Shown here piece after piece: positions 1 through 8,528 of a DNA stretch of 56,421 nucleotides (position 1 is its first letter; the number at the start of each line of letters is the position of its first letter). The stretch lies in the NCBI GenBank assembly GCA_015484945.1, contig WFUO01000024.1, positions 1 through 56,421 on the forward strand. The letters run 5' to 3'. Under the pieces are notes generated by a model. The model was not told the DNA's origin. It did not search any database and saw only the letters and a program-made list of their open reading frames with translations. The translations under genes were made by a program, and so were the position numbers. The stretch comes from Gammaproteobacteria bacterium (GTDB lineage Bacteria > Pseudomonadota > Gammaproteobacteria > WFUO01).

Positions 1-192
1 ATCGAGCGCGCGGTCGAGGCCGTGCGCGACTACCCCTGGGGCCTGACCCGCGAGCAGGCCATCGCCCGGGGCTGGAAACCCGCGCGCCAGCGGCCGCTGC
101 CCGTGCCGCAAGCCGGTACTGACGAGGGCGATGGCAATGACGAAACACCGGCCCACAGCCTGCCGGGCCCCGGTGAAGCGGCAACGACATAG
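1..192 (+). CDS. C-terminal fragment of an unrecognised protein
   Basis: Frame 1 is open from the first base of the window to a TAG at 190-192, giving the last 63 residues of a protein whose start lies outside. The visible part has a charged segment (IERAVEAVRDYPWGLTREQA) followed by a proline-, glycine- and acid-rich tail that looks unstructured. I do not recognise the family. Codon choice (GC-rich third positions) matches the neighbours, so it looks like a genuine gene end rather than chance. It is separated from glyA by about 240 bases, so it is probably not in the same transcript. Confidence 0.5.
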   Translation: MERAVEAVRDYPWGLTREQAIARGWKPARQRPLPVPQAGTDEGDGNDETPAHSLPGPGEAATT

Positions 193-242
193 GCGCCCTT
201 GTTTCGAACAGGATGATATTGCATTGGCCTGACCAGGTATTT

Positions 243-262
243 CCCGTGTCCCATGGTAAAAA
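243..262. repeat. Short dispersed repeat, copy 1
   Basis: The 20 bases starting CCCGTG and ending GGTAAAAA recur at 56055-56074 with two mismatches. Both copies are intergenic and in the same orientation. They resemble the CACGGGG-type dispersed intergenic repeats of environmental proteobacteria read from the other strand; that family link is inference. Confidence 0.5.
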
Positions 263-432
263 TTCATGTTCGCCTCCGTGGGGATCCTTTGACATCTCGT
301 GACGGCAAGGCTTTTGCTGCAATTTCGCCCCCGAATCGGGTATGATTGCCCTTCTTTCCCGGCTGATCCGGGGCTTTTTGGCCAGCCTTGTCCGCTGCCG
401 CCACGATTGCAACACAACAGAAGGTTTTCCAG

Positions 433-1689
433 ATGTTTTCCAAAGACTTGCGCATTGCCGGTTACGATGACGAACTGTGGGCCGCGATCGAGAACGAGGG
501 TCGTCGCCAGGAGGAACACATCGAGCTGATCGCTTCAGAGAACTACACCAGCCCGCGCGTCATGCAGGCCCAGGGCTCCCAGCTGACCAACAAATATGCC
601 GAGGGTTATCCGGGCAAGCGCTATTACGGCGGCTGTGAGTATGTGGATATCGCCGAGCAACTGGCCATCGACCGGGCCAAGGCGCTGTTCGGCGCCGATT
701 ATGCCAATGTGCAGCCGCATTCCGGTTCGCAGGCCAATGCCGCCGTCTATATGGCCCTGTGCCAGCCTGGTGATACCGTGCTGGGCATGAGCCTGGCGCA
801 TGGCGGTCACCTGACGCACGGTGCGAAGCCCAATTTCTCCGGGCAGATCTACAACGCCGTGCAGTATGGCCTGAATCCGGAGACCGGCGAGATCGACTAC
901 GATGAAGTCGAGCGCCTGGCCAGCGAGCACAAGCCGAAGATGATCGTGGCTGGTTTTTCCGCCTATTCGCGCGTGGTGGACTGGCAGCGTTTCCGCGATA
1001 TCGCCGACAGTGTAGGCGCATGGCTGTTCGTGGACATGGCCCATGTGGCCGGCCTGGTTGCTGCCGGCCTGTATCCGAACCCGGTGCCGGTCGCCGATGT
1101 GGTGACCACCACCACCCACAAGACACTGCGCGGTCCGCGCGGTGGATTGATCCTCGCCCAAGGCGGTGACGAGGATCTGTACAAGAAGCTCAATTCGAAG
1201 ATCTTCCCGGGTGTGCAGGGGGGGCCGCTGATGCATGTCATCGCTGCCAAGGCGGTGGCCTTCAAGGAAGCGCTGGAACCGTCGTTCCGCGATTACCAGC
1301 AGCAAGTGATCGACAACGCGCGCGCGATGGCCGATACCTTTCTGGCGCGTGGCTACAAGGTGGTTTCCGGCGGCACGGACGATCACCTGTTTCTTGTCGA
1401 TCTGATCGACAAGGGCATCACCGGCAAGGAGGCCGATGCCGCGCTCGGCGCCGCCAACATCACGGTCAACAAGAACGCCGTACCCAACGATCCGCAGTCA
1501 CCGTTCGTCACCAGCGGCATCCGCGTGGGCACGCCGGCGGTCACCACGCGCGGCTTCGGTATCGACGAGGTTACCGAGCTGGCCAACTGGATGTGTGACA
1601 TCATGGACGACATCAGTGATCAGGGCACCATCGAGCGGGTCAGGGGCCAGGTGCGGGAGCTGTGTGAAAGGTTCCCGGTATATGGTTGA
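433..1689 (+). CDS. glyA: Serine hydroxymethyltransferase GlyA
   Basis: PLP enzyme that interconverts serine and glycine while charging tetrahydrofolate with a one-carbon unit in the cytoplasm. The 418-residue product has the usual length. Visible motifs are the N-terminal ELIASEN segment, the histidine-rich AHGGHLTHG stretch, and the PLP-lysine motif [14 protein letters not shown] with Lys230. The frame is open to an ATG at 388, but I start at 433 because AGAAGG lies just upstream and the product then begins [16 protein letters not shown] as family members do. A TATGAT at 341-346 could be a -10 element, but no convincing -35 matches it. nrdR follows after 18 bases, so the two are probably co-transcribed. 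Confidence 0.97.
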   Translation: MFSKDLRIAGYDDELWAAIENEGRRQEEHIELIASENYTSPRVMQAQGSQLTNKYAEGYPGKRYYGGCEYVDIAEQLAIDRAKALFGADYANVQPHSGSQANAAVYMALCQPGDTVLGMSLAHGGHLTHGAKPNFSGQIYNAVQYGLNPETGEIDYDEVERLASEHKPKMIVAGFSAYSRVVDWQRFRDIADSVGAWLFVDMAHVAGLVAAGLYPNPVPVADVVTTTTHKTLRGPRGGLILAQGGDEDLYKKLNSKIFPGVQGGPLMHVIAAKAVAFKEALEPSFRDYQQQVIDNARAMADTFLARGYKVVSGGTDDHLFLVDLIDKGITGKEADAALGAANITVNKNAVPNDPQSPFVTSGIRVGTPAVTTRGFGIDEVTELANWMCDIMDDISDQGTIERVRGQVRELCERFPVYG

Positions 1690-1707
1690 CGGATAAAGCA
1701 GGAAGTC

Positions 1708-2214
1708 ATGCGTTGCCCATTCTGTGAAGCCGACGATACCCGCGTCATCGACTCCCGCCTTGCCAGCGGTGGCGATCAGGTGCGTCGGCGGCGCGAGTGT
1801 CAGGCCTGCAACGAACGCTTCACGACTTACGAAACCGCCGAGCTTATCCTGCCGCGGGTGGTCAAGAGCAGCGGCATCCGCGAGGCCTTCAGCGAGGACA
1901 AGCTGCGCAACGGCATCCTGCGTGCACTGGAGAAACGCCCGGTGGATACCGAGATGGTCGAGGCGGCCATCAGTCGCATCCTGCACGCGGTGCGCAACAC
2001 CGGCGAGCGCGAGGTGTCGTCGCGCGAGATCGGCGAGTTCGTCATCCAGGAGCTGCGTGAACTGGACCAGGTCGCATATGTGCGTTTCGCCTCGGTTTAC
2101 CGCAGCTTCGAGGATGTGAGCGAATTCCGTGAGATGGTCGAGCGGCTCGAGAACGAGCCCACGCCGGAGCAACGCCGCCACCAGCTGTCATTGCTGGAGG
2201 ACAAGGATGAATGA
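1708..2214 (+). CDS. nrdR: Transcriptional repressor NrdR
   Basis: Nucleotide-sensing repressor of ribonucleotide reductase genes. Residues 1-34 form the zinc ribbon with Cys3, Cys6, Cys31 and Cys34, followed by an RFTTYE segment and an ATP-cone domain at about residues 49-139. At 168 residues it is slightly longer than the usual 150, the extra being an acidic, glutamine-containing C-terminus. It sits between glyA and ribD, the common placement in gammaproteobacteria, and its stop codon overlaps the ribD start, suggesting translational coupling. No NrdR box or nrd gene is visible nearby, so the targets are elsewhere. Confidence 0.97.
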   Translation: MRCPFCEADDTRVIDSRLASGGDQVRRRRECQACNERFTTYETAELILPRVVKSSGIREAFSEDKLRNGILRALEKRPVDTEMVEAAISRILHAVRNTGEREVSSREIGEFVIQELRELDQVAYVRFASVYRSFEDVSEFREMVERLENEPTPEQRRHQLSLLEDKDE

Positions 2215-3298
2215 CCACGAACTGATGGCTCGCGCCCTGCGTCTGGCCAGGCGCGGGCGCTGCACCACCGACCCGAATCCCGCCGTGGGCTGCGTGATCG
2301 TCAACGACGGCGAGATCGTTGGCGAGGGGTGGCACGAACGCGCCGGCGAGGCGCATGCCGAGGTGCGCGCGCTGCAACGGGCTGGAACCAGGGCGCGTGG
2401 CGCCACGGTCTATGTGACCCTGGAGCCGTGCAGCCATCATGGCCGCACGCCGCCATGCAGCGACGCCCTGATCGACGCCGGCGTCGCGCGCGTGGTCGTG
2501 GCCATGAGCGATCCCAACCCGCAGGTGGCCGGCGAGGGCTTGCGCAAGCTGGAGGCGGCCGGCATCGAGGTTGTACATGGCATCATGCAGGAGCAGGCCG
2601 AGGATCTCAACCGTGGTTTCATCCGGCGCATGCGCGACGACCGGCCGCATGTCGTCTGCAAGCTGGCCATGAGCATGGACGGCCGCACGGCCATGGCCAG
2701 TGGCGAGAGCCGCTGGATCACCTCGGCGGCAGCGCGCCGTGACGTGCACCGCCTGCGTGCCTGCAGCTCGGCGATCATGACCGGTATCGGCACTGTGCTG
2801 GCCGACGACCCGGCCATGACCGCGCGCCATGAGGACGGCAGCCTGCACGACAGGCAACCGCTGCGTATCGTGCTCGACCCGCGTCTGAGCACGCCGCCAC
2901 AGGCGAAGATACTGCGCCAGCCAGGCCGCACGCTGATCATCACCGCCATCCGTGAGCCGGATGTCGAGCACCCCTTGCGCGAGGCCGGCGCCGAGATACT
3001 GTGCATGCCGGGACGGGGTGATTTCATCGACCTGGCCGGGCTGATGGAATACCTGGCCACCGAGGAGATCAACACGGTGCTGCTCGAAACCGGCGCGACG
3101 CTGAGTGGCGCCATGCTGCAGGCCGGCCTGATCGACGAACTGATCGTCTATATGGCGCCGCACCTGATGGGGCATGGGGCGCGCGCACTGTTCAATCTGC
3201 CGGGCCTGGAGCGCATGGAACAGCGTATCGGCCTGACCATCCACGACATCCGCGCCATCGGTGACGACTGGCGCATCCACGCGAGCATCCAGGAGTAG
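2207..3298 (+). CDS. ribD: Bifunctional pyrimidine deaminase/reductase RibD
   Basis: Second and third steps of riboflavin synthesis: deamination of the pyrimidine released from GTP, then NADPH-dependent reduction of its ribosyl chain. The N-terminal deaminase domain shows the zinc motif H50-A-E52 with Cys75 and Cys84 in [11 protein letters not shown]; a reductase domain follows from about residue 150. The frame stays open upstream to 2129, but the ATG at 2207 has GGAGG nearby, overlaps the nrdR stop by 8 bases and gives the expected 363 residues. First gene of a ribD-ribE-ribB-ribH-nusB series. Confidence 0.97.
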   Translation: MNDHELMARALRLARRGRCTTDPNPAVGCVIVNDGEIVGEGWHERAGEAHAEVRALQRAGTRARGATVYVTLEPCSHHGRTPPCSDALIDAGVARVVVAMSDPNPQVAGEGLRKLEAAGIEVVHGIMQEQAEDLNRGFIRRMRDDRPHVVCKLAMSMDGRTAMASGESRWITSAAARRDVHRLRACSSAIMTGIGTVLADDPAMTARHEDGSLHDRQPLRIVLDPRLSTPPQAKILRQPGRTLIITAIREPDVEHPLREAGAEILCMPGRGDFIDLAGLMEYLATEEINTVLLETGATLSGAMLQAGLIDELIVYMAPHLMGHGARALFNLPGLERMEQRIGLTIHDIRAIGDDWRIHASIQE

Positions 3299-3304
3299 GC
3301 GGAC

Positions 3305-3961
3305 ATGTTCACCGGCATCATCGAGGCCATTGGCAGCATCACGGCGCTGGAACCGCACGGCGAGGACATGAGCCTGAGCATCGACACCGGCAAGCTCGAC
3401 ATGAGCGACGTGGCGCTCGGCGACAGCATCGCCGTCAGCGGCGTGTGCCTGACCGTGGTCGATCTTGATCCGCGCGGCTTTCGCGCCGACGTGTCGGGCG
3501 AGACCTTGCGGCGTACGATACTCGGCGATCTCGCGCCGGGCGATGCGGTCAACCTGGAAAAGGCCCTGACGCCGAGCACCCGTCTCGGCGGCCACCTGGT
3601 CAGCGGCCATGTCGATGGTGTCGGCAAGGTGGTCGAGCGTCGTGACGACGGCCGTTCGGTGCTGTTTCGTATCCAGGCACCGGACGGGCTGGCGCGTTAC
3701 ATCGCCGAGAAGGGCTCGATCTGCGTGGATGGCATCAGTCTCACAATCAATGCCGTGAGCGGCGCCGTGTTCGATCTCAACATCGTGCCGCATACCTTGC
3801 AGGAGACCACCATGGCCGGTTACGCGCCGGGCAGGCAGGTCAACCTAGAAGCTGATATCATAGCCCGTTACCTGGAACGCCTGCTGCTGGGCGAACGGGC
3901 GTCGGAGCCCGGCGCGGAAGGCGTCACGCTCGATACCCTGGCCCGCAACGGCTATTTGTGA
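3305..3961 (+). CDS. ribE: Riboflavin synthase alpha subunit
   Basis: Dismutates two molecules of 6,7-dimethyl-8-ribityllumazine to riboflavin and the pyrimidinedione recycled by RibH. The 218-residue protein begins with the invariant [10 protein letters not shown] and contains two internally similar lumazine-binding barrels, recognisable from the paired SGVCLTV (N half) and [10 protein letters not shown] (C half) segments. It lies 6 bases after ribD. The next gene has a possible GTG start overlapping its stop codon. Confidence 0.97.
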   Translation: MFTGIIEAIGSITALEPHGEDMSLSIDTGKLDMSDVALGDSIAVSGVCLTVVDLDPRGFRADVSGETLRRTILGDLAPGDAVNLEKALTPSTRLGGHLVSGHVDGVGKVVERRDDGRSVLFRIQAPDGLARYIAEKGSICVDGISLTINAVSGAVFDLNIVPHTLQETTMAGYAPGRQVNLEADIIARYLERLLLGERASEPGAEGVTLDTLARNGYL

Positions 3962-3975
3962 GACGCGAGACGGAC

Positions 3976-5088
3976 ATGCAACTGAACAGCATCGAAGAGA
4001 TCATCGAGGAGATCCGTCAGGGTCGCATGGTCATTATCATGGACGACGAGGATCGCGAGAACGAAGGCGATCTGCTGATGGCCGCCTCCATGGTCAAGCC
4101 CGACGACATCAATTTCATGGCGCGTTACGGGCGCGGGCTGATCTGCCTCACGCTCACGCGCGAGCGTTGCGAGCAGTTGCGCCTGCCGCTCATGGTGGAC
4201 GACAACGCCAGCCCGCATTCGACCAATTTCACTGTCTCGATAGAGGCCGCCGAGGGCGTGACCACCGGTATCTCTGCCGCCGACCGCGCGCGCACCGTGC
4301 AAGCCGCCGTGGCCCCGGACGCCAAACCCGACGATGTCGTGCAGCCGGGGCACATCTTCCCGCTCATGGCCCAGCCCGGCGGTGTGCTCAATCGCGCAGG
4401 TCACACCGAGGCGGGCTGTGACCTGGCGCGCATGGCCGGGCTGGAGCCTGCCGCGGTGATCGTCGAGATCCTCAACGAGGACGGCAGCATGGCGCGGCGC
4501 CCGGACCTGGAGAAATTCGCCCGTGAGCACGGCCTCAAGATCGGCACCATCGAGGACCTGATCCGCTACCGGGTCGAGAACGAGACCTCGATCGAACGCG
4601 TGGCCGAATGCCATCTCGACACCGAGTTCGGCGAGTTCCGCATGGTCACCTATCTCGATCACATCGACAACGAACTACACCTGGCGCTGGTCAGGGGGCG
4701 CATCGATCCGGAGCGGCCAACCCTGGTGCGTGTGCACCTGCAAAACACCCTGTGCGATCTGCTCAACACCGTGCGCAAGGATTGCGGCTGGCCGCTACGC
4801 AGCGCCATGCAGCGTATCGCCGAGGAAGGCGAGGGTGTGGTGGTGCTGCTGCGCAAGCACGAGGACAACTCGGAATTGTTGCGCCGCATCCGGTCCTTCC
4901 AGTTCGCCGATGGCCAGGCACGCGAGAAGAGCAGCGGTGAAAAGCAGGCTACCGAACTGCGCACCTTCGGTGTCGGCGCCCAGATCATCAGCGACCTGGG
5001 TGTGCGCAAGATGCGCGTGCTGAGCGCGCCCAAGATCATGCACGGCCTGTCCGGTTTCGGGCTCGAGGTCGTGGAATATGTTTCCTGA
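3976..5088 (+). CDS. ribB: DHBP synthase with degenerate cyclohydrolase II domain (RibBX type)
   Basis: The N-terminal half (about residues 1-200) is 3,4-dihydroxy-2-butanone-4-phosphate synthase, with [10 protein letters not shown] at 23-32 and HTEAGCD further on. It makes the four-carbon precursor for RibH from ribulose 5-phosphate. The C-terminal half aligns with GTP cyclohydrolase II but lacks its key residues. Of the three zinc cysteines in the expected C-x-TGD...RCDCG region only one remains (here NTLCD...RKDCG), and the GTP-contacting RQEGRGIG segment is replaced by [10 protein letters not shown]. This is the pattern described for proteobacterial RibBX. The first step of the pathway must then be supplied by a RibA elsewhere. 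A GTG at 3958 overlapping the ribE stop is an alternative start; 370 residues from the ATG fits the family. Confidence 0.9.
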   Translation: MQLNSIEEIIEEIRQGRMVIIMDDEDRENEGDLLMAASMVKPDDINFMARYGRGLICLTLTRERCEQLRLPLMVDDNASPHSTNFTVSIEAAEGVTTGISAADRARTVQAAVAPDAKPDDVVQPGHIFPLMAQPGGVLNRAGHTEAGCDLARMAGLEPAAVIVEILNEDGSMARRPDLEKFAREHGLKIGTIEDLIRYRVENETSIERVAECHLDTEFGEFRMVTYLDHIDNELHLALVRGRIDPERPTLVRVHLQNTLCDLLNTVRKDCGWPLRSAMQRIAEEGEGVVVLLRKHEDNSELLRRIRSFQFADGQAREKSSGEKQATELRTFGVGAQIISDLGVRKMRVLSAPKIMHGLSGFGLEVVEYVS

Positions 5089-5104
5089 AACACGGGTATG
5101 AACC

Positions 5105-5581
5105 ATGAGTACAATCAAAACCATCGAGGGCCAGTTCATGGCCGTTAATGCGCGCTTCGCCATCGTCGTGGCCCGCTTCAACAGTTTCGTCGTCGAAAGC
5201 CTGCTCTCAGGTGCCATCGACACGCTGACGCGTCATGGCGTAAAGGAAGCCGACATCCAGGTCGTGCGCGTGCCGGGTGCCTTCGAGATCCCGCTGCTGG
5301 TCAAGAAGCTGGCCGCATCCGGCAACCACGATGCCATCATTGCACTGGGTGCGGTGATCCGGGGAGGCACGCCCCATTTCGACTATGTTGCCGGAGAATG
5401 CAGCAAGGGACTGGCCAGCCTGTCGCTGGAATACGGCATCCCGATCGGCAACGGTGTGCTCACCGTCAACACTATCGAGCAGGCCATCGAACGCAGCGGC
5501 ACCAAGGCCGGCAACAAGGGTGCCGAGGCCGCCATGTCGGCGCTGGAGATGGTCAGCCTGTTGCGCAACCTGGATGTCTGA
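5105..5581 (+). CDS. ribH: 6,7-dimethyl-8-ribityllumazine synthase
   Basis: Condenses the RibD product with the butanone phosphate made by RibB. The 158-residue protein has the family's [14 protein letters not shown]-terminal loop, the PGAFEIPL strand, the [14 protein letters not shown] phosphate-binding loop and NGVLT. The family assembles as pentamers or icosahedral capsids in the cytoplasm. It is 16 bases downstream of ribB and 4 bases upstream of the chosen nusB start, so it is clearly part of the rib transcript. Confidence 0.97.
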   Translation: MSTIKTIEGQFMAVNARFAIVVARFNSFVVESLLSGAIDTLTRHGVKEADIQVVRVPGAFEIPLLVKKLAASGNHDAIIALGAVIRGGTPHFDYVAGECSKGLASLSLEYGIPIGNGVLTVNTIEQAIERSGTKAGNKGAEAAMSALEMVSLLRNLDV

Positions 5582-5585
5582 CCGC

Positions 5586-6035
5586 ATGAATAAACCGCCG
5601 CGTGGACTGAATCCGGCCCACGCCCGCCGCCGTGCGCGGCGTTTCGCCATGCAGGCCCTGTACCAGTGGCAGCTCTCCGGGCAGAACCTCAACGACATCG
5701 AGGCCCAGTACCGCGAGGAACCGGACATGGCCAGGGCCGATGTTGACTACTTCAGCGAACTGCTACACCGGATACCGGCCAGTATCGACGAGCTGGACAG
5801 TGAATATGCCGGGCTGGCCGGACGCGAGACCGAAGAGATCGACCCCATTGAGCTGGCCCTGCTGCGTATCGCCACCTACGAGTTCAAGTACCACATCGAG
5901 ATCCCCTACAAGGTCGTCATTCATGAGGCCGTGCAACTGGCCAAGACCTTCGGTGCCAACGAAGCCTACAAGTTCGTCAACGGCGTGCTTGACAGCCTTG
6001 CGCGGCGCCTGCGCAAGATCGAGACCGGCGGTTGA
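5586..6035 (+). CDS. nusB: Transcription antitermination factor NusB
   Basis: RNA-binding subunit of the NusB-NusE (S10) antitermination complex acting on rRNA boxA. The 149-residue all-helical protein shows RRRARRFAMQALYQWQL at its N-terminus and VIHEAVQLAKTF and FVNGVLD near the C-terminus, all family hallmarks. An in-frame ATG at 5574, overlapping the end of ribH, is an alternative start. The usual downstream partner thiL is displaced by about 670 bases of repeat-bearing sequence here. Confidence 0.96.
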   Translation: MNKPPRGLNPAHARRRARRFAMQALYQWQLSGQNLNDIEAQYREEPDMARADVDYFSELLHRIPASIDELDSEYAGLAGRETEEIDPIELALLRIATYEFKYHIEIPYKVVIHEAVQLAKTFGANEAYKFVNGVLDSLARRLRKIETGG

Positions 6036-6057
6036 GGGCGGCATGTGGACTTCGGTA

Positions 6058-6235
6058 TGCGGCAACGCAGAGTTCGCAAAGGCGCTTGAATACAGAGACA
6101 AGTGAAAAGATAAAAGATACAAGTTGGGTGGCCCGGGGAAGGCGAGCCGTCATCGTACAACCGGATTCAGCACCCAGGCCTATGAACCACAGCTCCCTCT
6201 GCGTCCTTGGCCCCCTTCGCGCGCTTTGCGTTGAA
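6058..6235. repeat. Inverted pair of gcagag/gcaaag intergenic repeats
   Basis: A plus-strand stretch around 6060-6084 (GCAACGCAGAG then CGCAAAGGCGC) is matched in inverse orientation around 6193-6235 (CTCTGCG then CGCTTTGCGTTG). Between them is an AAGATAAAAGAT tract that recurs near 53782-53800. Similar elements occur at 26756-26794, 27306-27352 and 55858-55888. No gene is visible in 6036-6286. Confidence 0.55.
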
Positions 6236-6286
6236 ACCATGCCGCTGGCAAGTGACACGCCAACGACACCTTGGATCATCAACCTG

Positions 6287-6580
6287 TCATTGTGATTGCG
6301 TGTCGTTGTCATGCTCTTTGACAGCAGGCCTGCCGAAGCGCCGTTTCCACCACAGGCAAAGCGGGCGCAGGAAGGTGGGCAGGACGCACATGTTGATGAT
6401 CTCTTCCCGCAGGCGTTGTTTTTCGGCCTGGCGGCGGTCACGGCCCGAGCGGCGTTCGTGAAAACCGCGCCTGCCAACGCGGCGCCGTTCGATGCCATTC
6501 GGGGGCGGCAGGTTCTGCATACGCCGATCAACGCCACTGCGGCGGTCCACGCCGCTGCGCCGGTTGACCGGGTTGCGCAC
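6287..6580 (-). CDS. Small arginine-rich repeat protein (hypothetical)
   Basis: A 97-residue minus-strand frame starting at a GTG. Its first 60 residues are a basic repeat built on RRSGVDRR, RRSGVDRR, GIERRRVGRR and RRSGRDRRQ, followed by a short helical segment. Small RRSGxDRR proteins of this style are widespread in proteobacterial genomes and have no assigned function; that is recollection, not a search result. The repeats are clean at the protein level and a stop codon closes the frame upstream. No strong ribosome-binding site is seen. It lies between nusB and thiL on the opposite strand, an unusual interruption. The C-terminal 35 residues are less convincing as coding. Confidence 0.45.
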   Translation of the reverse strand: MRNPVNRRSGVDRRSGVDRRMQNLPPPNGIERRRVGRRGFHERRSGRDRRQAEKQRLREEIINMCVLPTFLRPLCLWWKRRFGRPAVKEHDNDTQSQ

Positions 6581-6709
6581 CCTGCCTGGGTTGTCGTCAC
6601 TGGTGGAAATGTGTCGTTCCCCATTGCCAGCCTGATCTTACCCAAGCATAGTGCCGGCATTTGTTGCGTCAACTGTTCAGGTGCGGGTGAATGCGTTAGG
6701 CTAGTTTTC

Positions 6710-7627
6710 ATGTTTTCTGATTCCGCCATGCCGCTGCCCGCCGTTGCCGCGAACCATGACCTGGTCGAGACCGTCGATACCCTCAACGCCGGGATACATT
6801 TTCGTGCCGGTATTGATGCGGCCGATCTGGCGCACAAGGCGGTGGCCGTCAATCTCAGTGACCTGGCCGCCATGGGTGCCGATCCGCTGGCGGTCAGCGT
6901 CATTATCCGGCATCCGCCGGCATGGACTGCGGAGATACCGCGTTTCAGCGAGCGTCTCGAAGCGCTTGCCGGGGAACTGGGATTTACGGTTCTGCGCTTG
7001 CAGACCGTAGTTGGTCCGTTGTCGGTGACACTGCAGGCCTGGGGTCAGGTGCCGTGCGGCGAGGCGCTGAGACGCGCTGGCGCACGCCCCGGTGATCGGA
7101 TCTATGTCAGTGGCTGGCCGGGTGAGGCCGGGATGGCCCTGGGCCTGACTGAACAGCGGCCGGCTCATGTTGGGGATACCGATTATGCCTACCTGCTCGG
7201 GCGACTGGACCGGCCGCAGCCACGCCTGGCGCTGGGACGGGCCTTGCGTGGTCTGGCCTCGGCCTGTATCGACGTTTCGGATGGACTGGCGGCGGATCTC
7301 GGTCATGTGCTCGAGCGCAGCGGCACAGGCGCCGAGTTGGCGCTTGAACGATTGCCGGTTTCAACGGTTCTGCGTCGTTGCGCGCGTGACGAGGCGCAGG
7401 CCCTGTCACTGGCGCTCGGGGCGGGTGACGATTACGAATTGTGTTTCACGCTGCCGCCGGCTCATGAGCAGGCGCTTGCCGACCGTTTGCACGACATCGA
7501 CGTGCCGTGTGCCTGCATCGGTACGGTGACGTCCAGCCCCGGCCTGCGCCTGTTGCGGCCTGATGGCACAGAGCTGCATCTGTCACATGCCGGCTACCGG
7601 CATTTCACCATGCAGGAGGACACATGA
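6710..7627 (+). CDS. thiL: ThiL-like protein, thiamine-phosphate kinase with altered motifs
   Basis: By family, ThiL phosphorylates thiamine monophosphate to the diphosphate cofactor. From about residue 18 this protein matches well: VDTLNAGIHF, the VNLSDLAAMGADP motif, IDVSDGLAADLGH and ALGAGDDYELCF. Two elements are abnormal. The N-terminal GEF-LI segment is missing and the GDDA metal motif reads SDSA. The GGDTTRG motif in mid-protein reads RLQTVVG and is one residue shorter. The frame stays open upstream to 6296, but that part does not resemble ThiL. Product length is 305 residues. The stop overlaps the pgpA start (ATGA). It may be a diverged enzyme or one that has lost activity. Family assignment is firm, function is not. 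Confidence 0.8.
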   Translation: MFSDSAMPLPAVAANHDLVETVDTLNAGIHFRAGIDAADLAHKAVAVNLSDLAAMGADPLAVSVIIRHPPAWTAEIPRFSERLEALAGELGFTVLRLQTVVGPLSVTLQAWGQVPCGEALRRAGARPGDRIYVSGWPGEAGMALGLTEQRPAHVGDTDYAYLLGRLDRPQPRLALGRALRGLASACIDVSDGLAADLGHVLERSGTGAELALERLPVSTVLRRCARDEAQALSLALGAGDDYELCFTLPPAHEQALADRLHDIDVPCACIGTVTSSPGLRLLRPDGTELHLSHAGYRHFTMQEDT

Positions 7628-8121
7628 AACGCAACCGTTTGCCGGCCACGGTCTGGCGTAGCCCCGTGCACCTGTTGTCCATCGGGCTGGGCAGTGGGGC
7701 GATGCCGTTTGCGCCGGGTACTTTCGGTACCCTGGCGGCAGTGCCGCTGTATCTTGTCATGCAGCCCATGTCGCTGGCGTGGTATCTGCTGGTGGTGTTG
7801 CTGTTGTTTATCGCCGGCGTCTGGTTGTGTGGCGAGACGGCCCGCCATCTCGGTGTACACGACCACGGCGGCATCGTCTGGGACGAGGTGGTCGGTTATC
7901 TGCTGACCATGACACTGGCACCGCCAGGCTGGATCTGGGTGGCGCTGGGCTTCGTTCTGTTCCGGCTGTTCGATATCGTCAAACCGTGGCCGATACGCCA
8001 GTTCGATCGCAGGCTGGTTGGCGGTTTCGGGATCATGTTCGACGATGTGTTGGCGGGTGTCTATGCACTGGTGAGTCTATACTTGTTGCAGTGGTCGGGT
8101 CTGGTTTCCGGCCCGGGATGA
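7624..8121 (+). CDS. pgpA: Phosphatidylglycerophosphatase A
   Basis: Inner-membrane phosphatase that removes the phosphate from phosphatidylglycerophosphate to yield phosphatidylglycerol. The 165-residue protein has three to four hydrophobic segments (about 18-35, 40-62, 90-115, 135-155), the GSGAMPFAPGTFGT motif near residue 23, the DHGGIVWDEVVG motif with its acidic residues, and RLFDIVKPWPI. It overlaps the thiL stop by 4 bases, so expression is probably coupled, as in the common nusB-thiL-pgpA order. Confidence 0.95.
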   Translation: MKRNRLPATVWRSPVHLLSIGLGSGAMPFAPGTFGTLAAVPLYLVMQPMSLAWYLLVVLLLFIAGVWLCGETARHLGVHDHGGIVWDEVVGYLLTMTLAPPGWIWVALGFVLFRLFDIVKPWPIRQFDRRLVGGFGIMFDDVLAGVYALVSLYLLQWSGLVSGPG

Positions 8122-8134
8122 AGGAGGTGTTTCA

Positions 8135-8524
8135 ATGAAAAAGGGTTGTGTGTTTTTCATTGGCCTGTTGCTGGCTGGCGTGGCGCATGCCGGGCAGGTT
8201 CAGGTGAAATTCGTGCGTTTGCACAAGGCGGGAACAAGCTGGAACTTTGCTGTTACGCTGCGGCATGCCGACAGCGGTTGGGATCATTATGCCGATGCCT
8301 GGCGCGTGGTCGGCGAGGACGGCAAGGTCTATGGCACCAGGATACTCTACCACCCGCACGAACACGAGCAGCCCTTTACGCGCAGCCTTTCGGGCGTGAA
8401 TATACCGGCTGGTGTCCAGCGTGTGATCGTCGAGGCCCATGACAAGGTGCATGGCTGGAGTCCTGACCGGGTGGTCATCGATCTGGATACACCCGCGGGC
8501 AGGCGCTACCGGATCGGAAGGTGA
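8135..8524 (+). CDS. Exported protein of unknown function
   Basis: 129 residues with a clear signal peptide (MKKG, hydrophobic core, AHA-G cleavage near residue 19) and a beta-rich mature part containing HADSGWDHYADAW and HPHEHEQPF, several histidines that could bind metal. It has an excellent AAGGAGG ribosome-binding site 8 bases before the ATG. I recognise no named family with certainty. It lies 13 bases after pgpA and 4 bases before the aspartyl protease gene, so the two exported products are probably made together in the periplasm. Confidence 0.8.
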   Translation: MKKGCVFFIGLLLAGVAHAGQVQVKFVRLHKAGTSWNFAVTLRHADSGWDHYADAWRVVGEDGKVYGTRILYHPHEHEQPFTRSLSGVNIPAGVQRVIVEAHDKVHGWSPDRVVIDLDTPAGRRYRIGR

Positions 8525-8528
8525 TGCG

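Noticed and set aside
535-1386. 283-codon minus-strand frame in glyA
   Set aside because: Mirror of glyA codons; no ribosome-binding site or recognisable motif.
2042-3793. 583-codon minus-strand frame antisense to nrdR-ribD-ribE
   Set aside because: Shadow of well-supported genes in GC-rich DNA; His/Ala/Arg-rich translation with no domain.
3850-3990. FMN riboswitch before ribB
   Set aside because: The gene is inside an operon with a minimal gap; no RFN-element conserved sequence is visible.
6296-6709. N-terminal extension of ThiL to the first start in frame
   Set aside because: The added 138 residues do not resemble ThiL and run antisense to the Arg-rich ORF.
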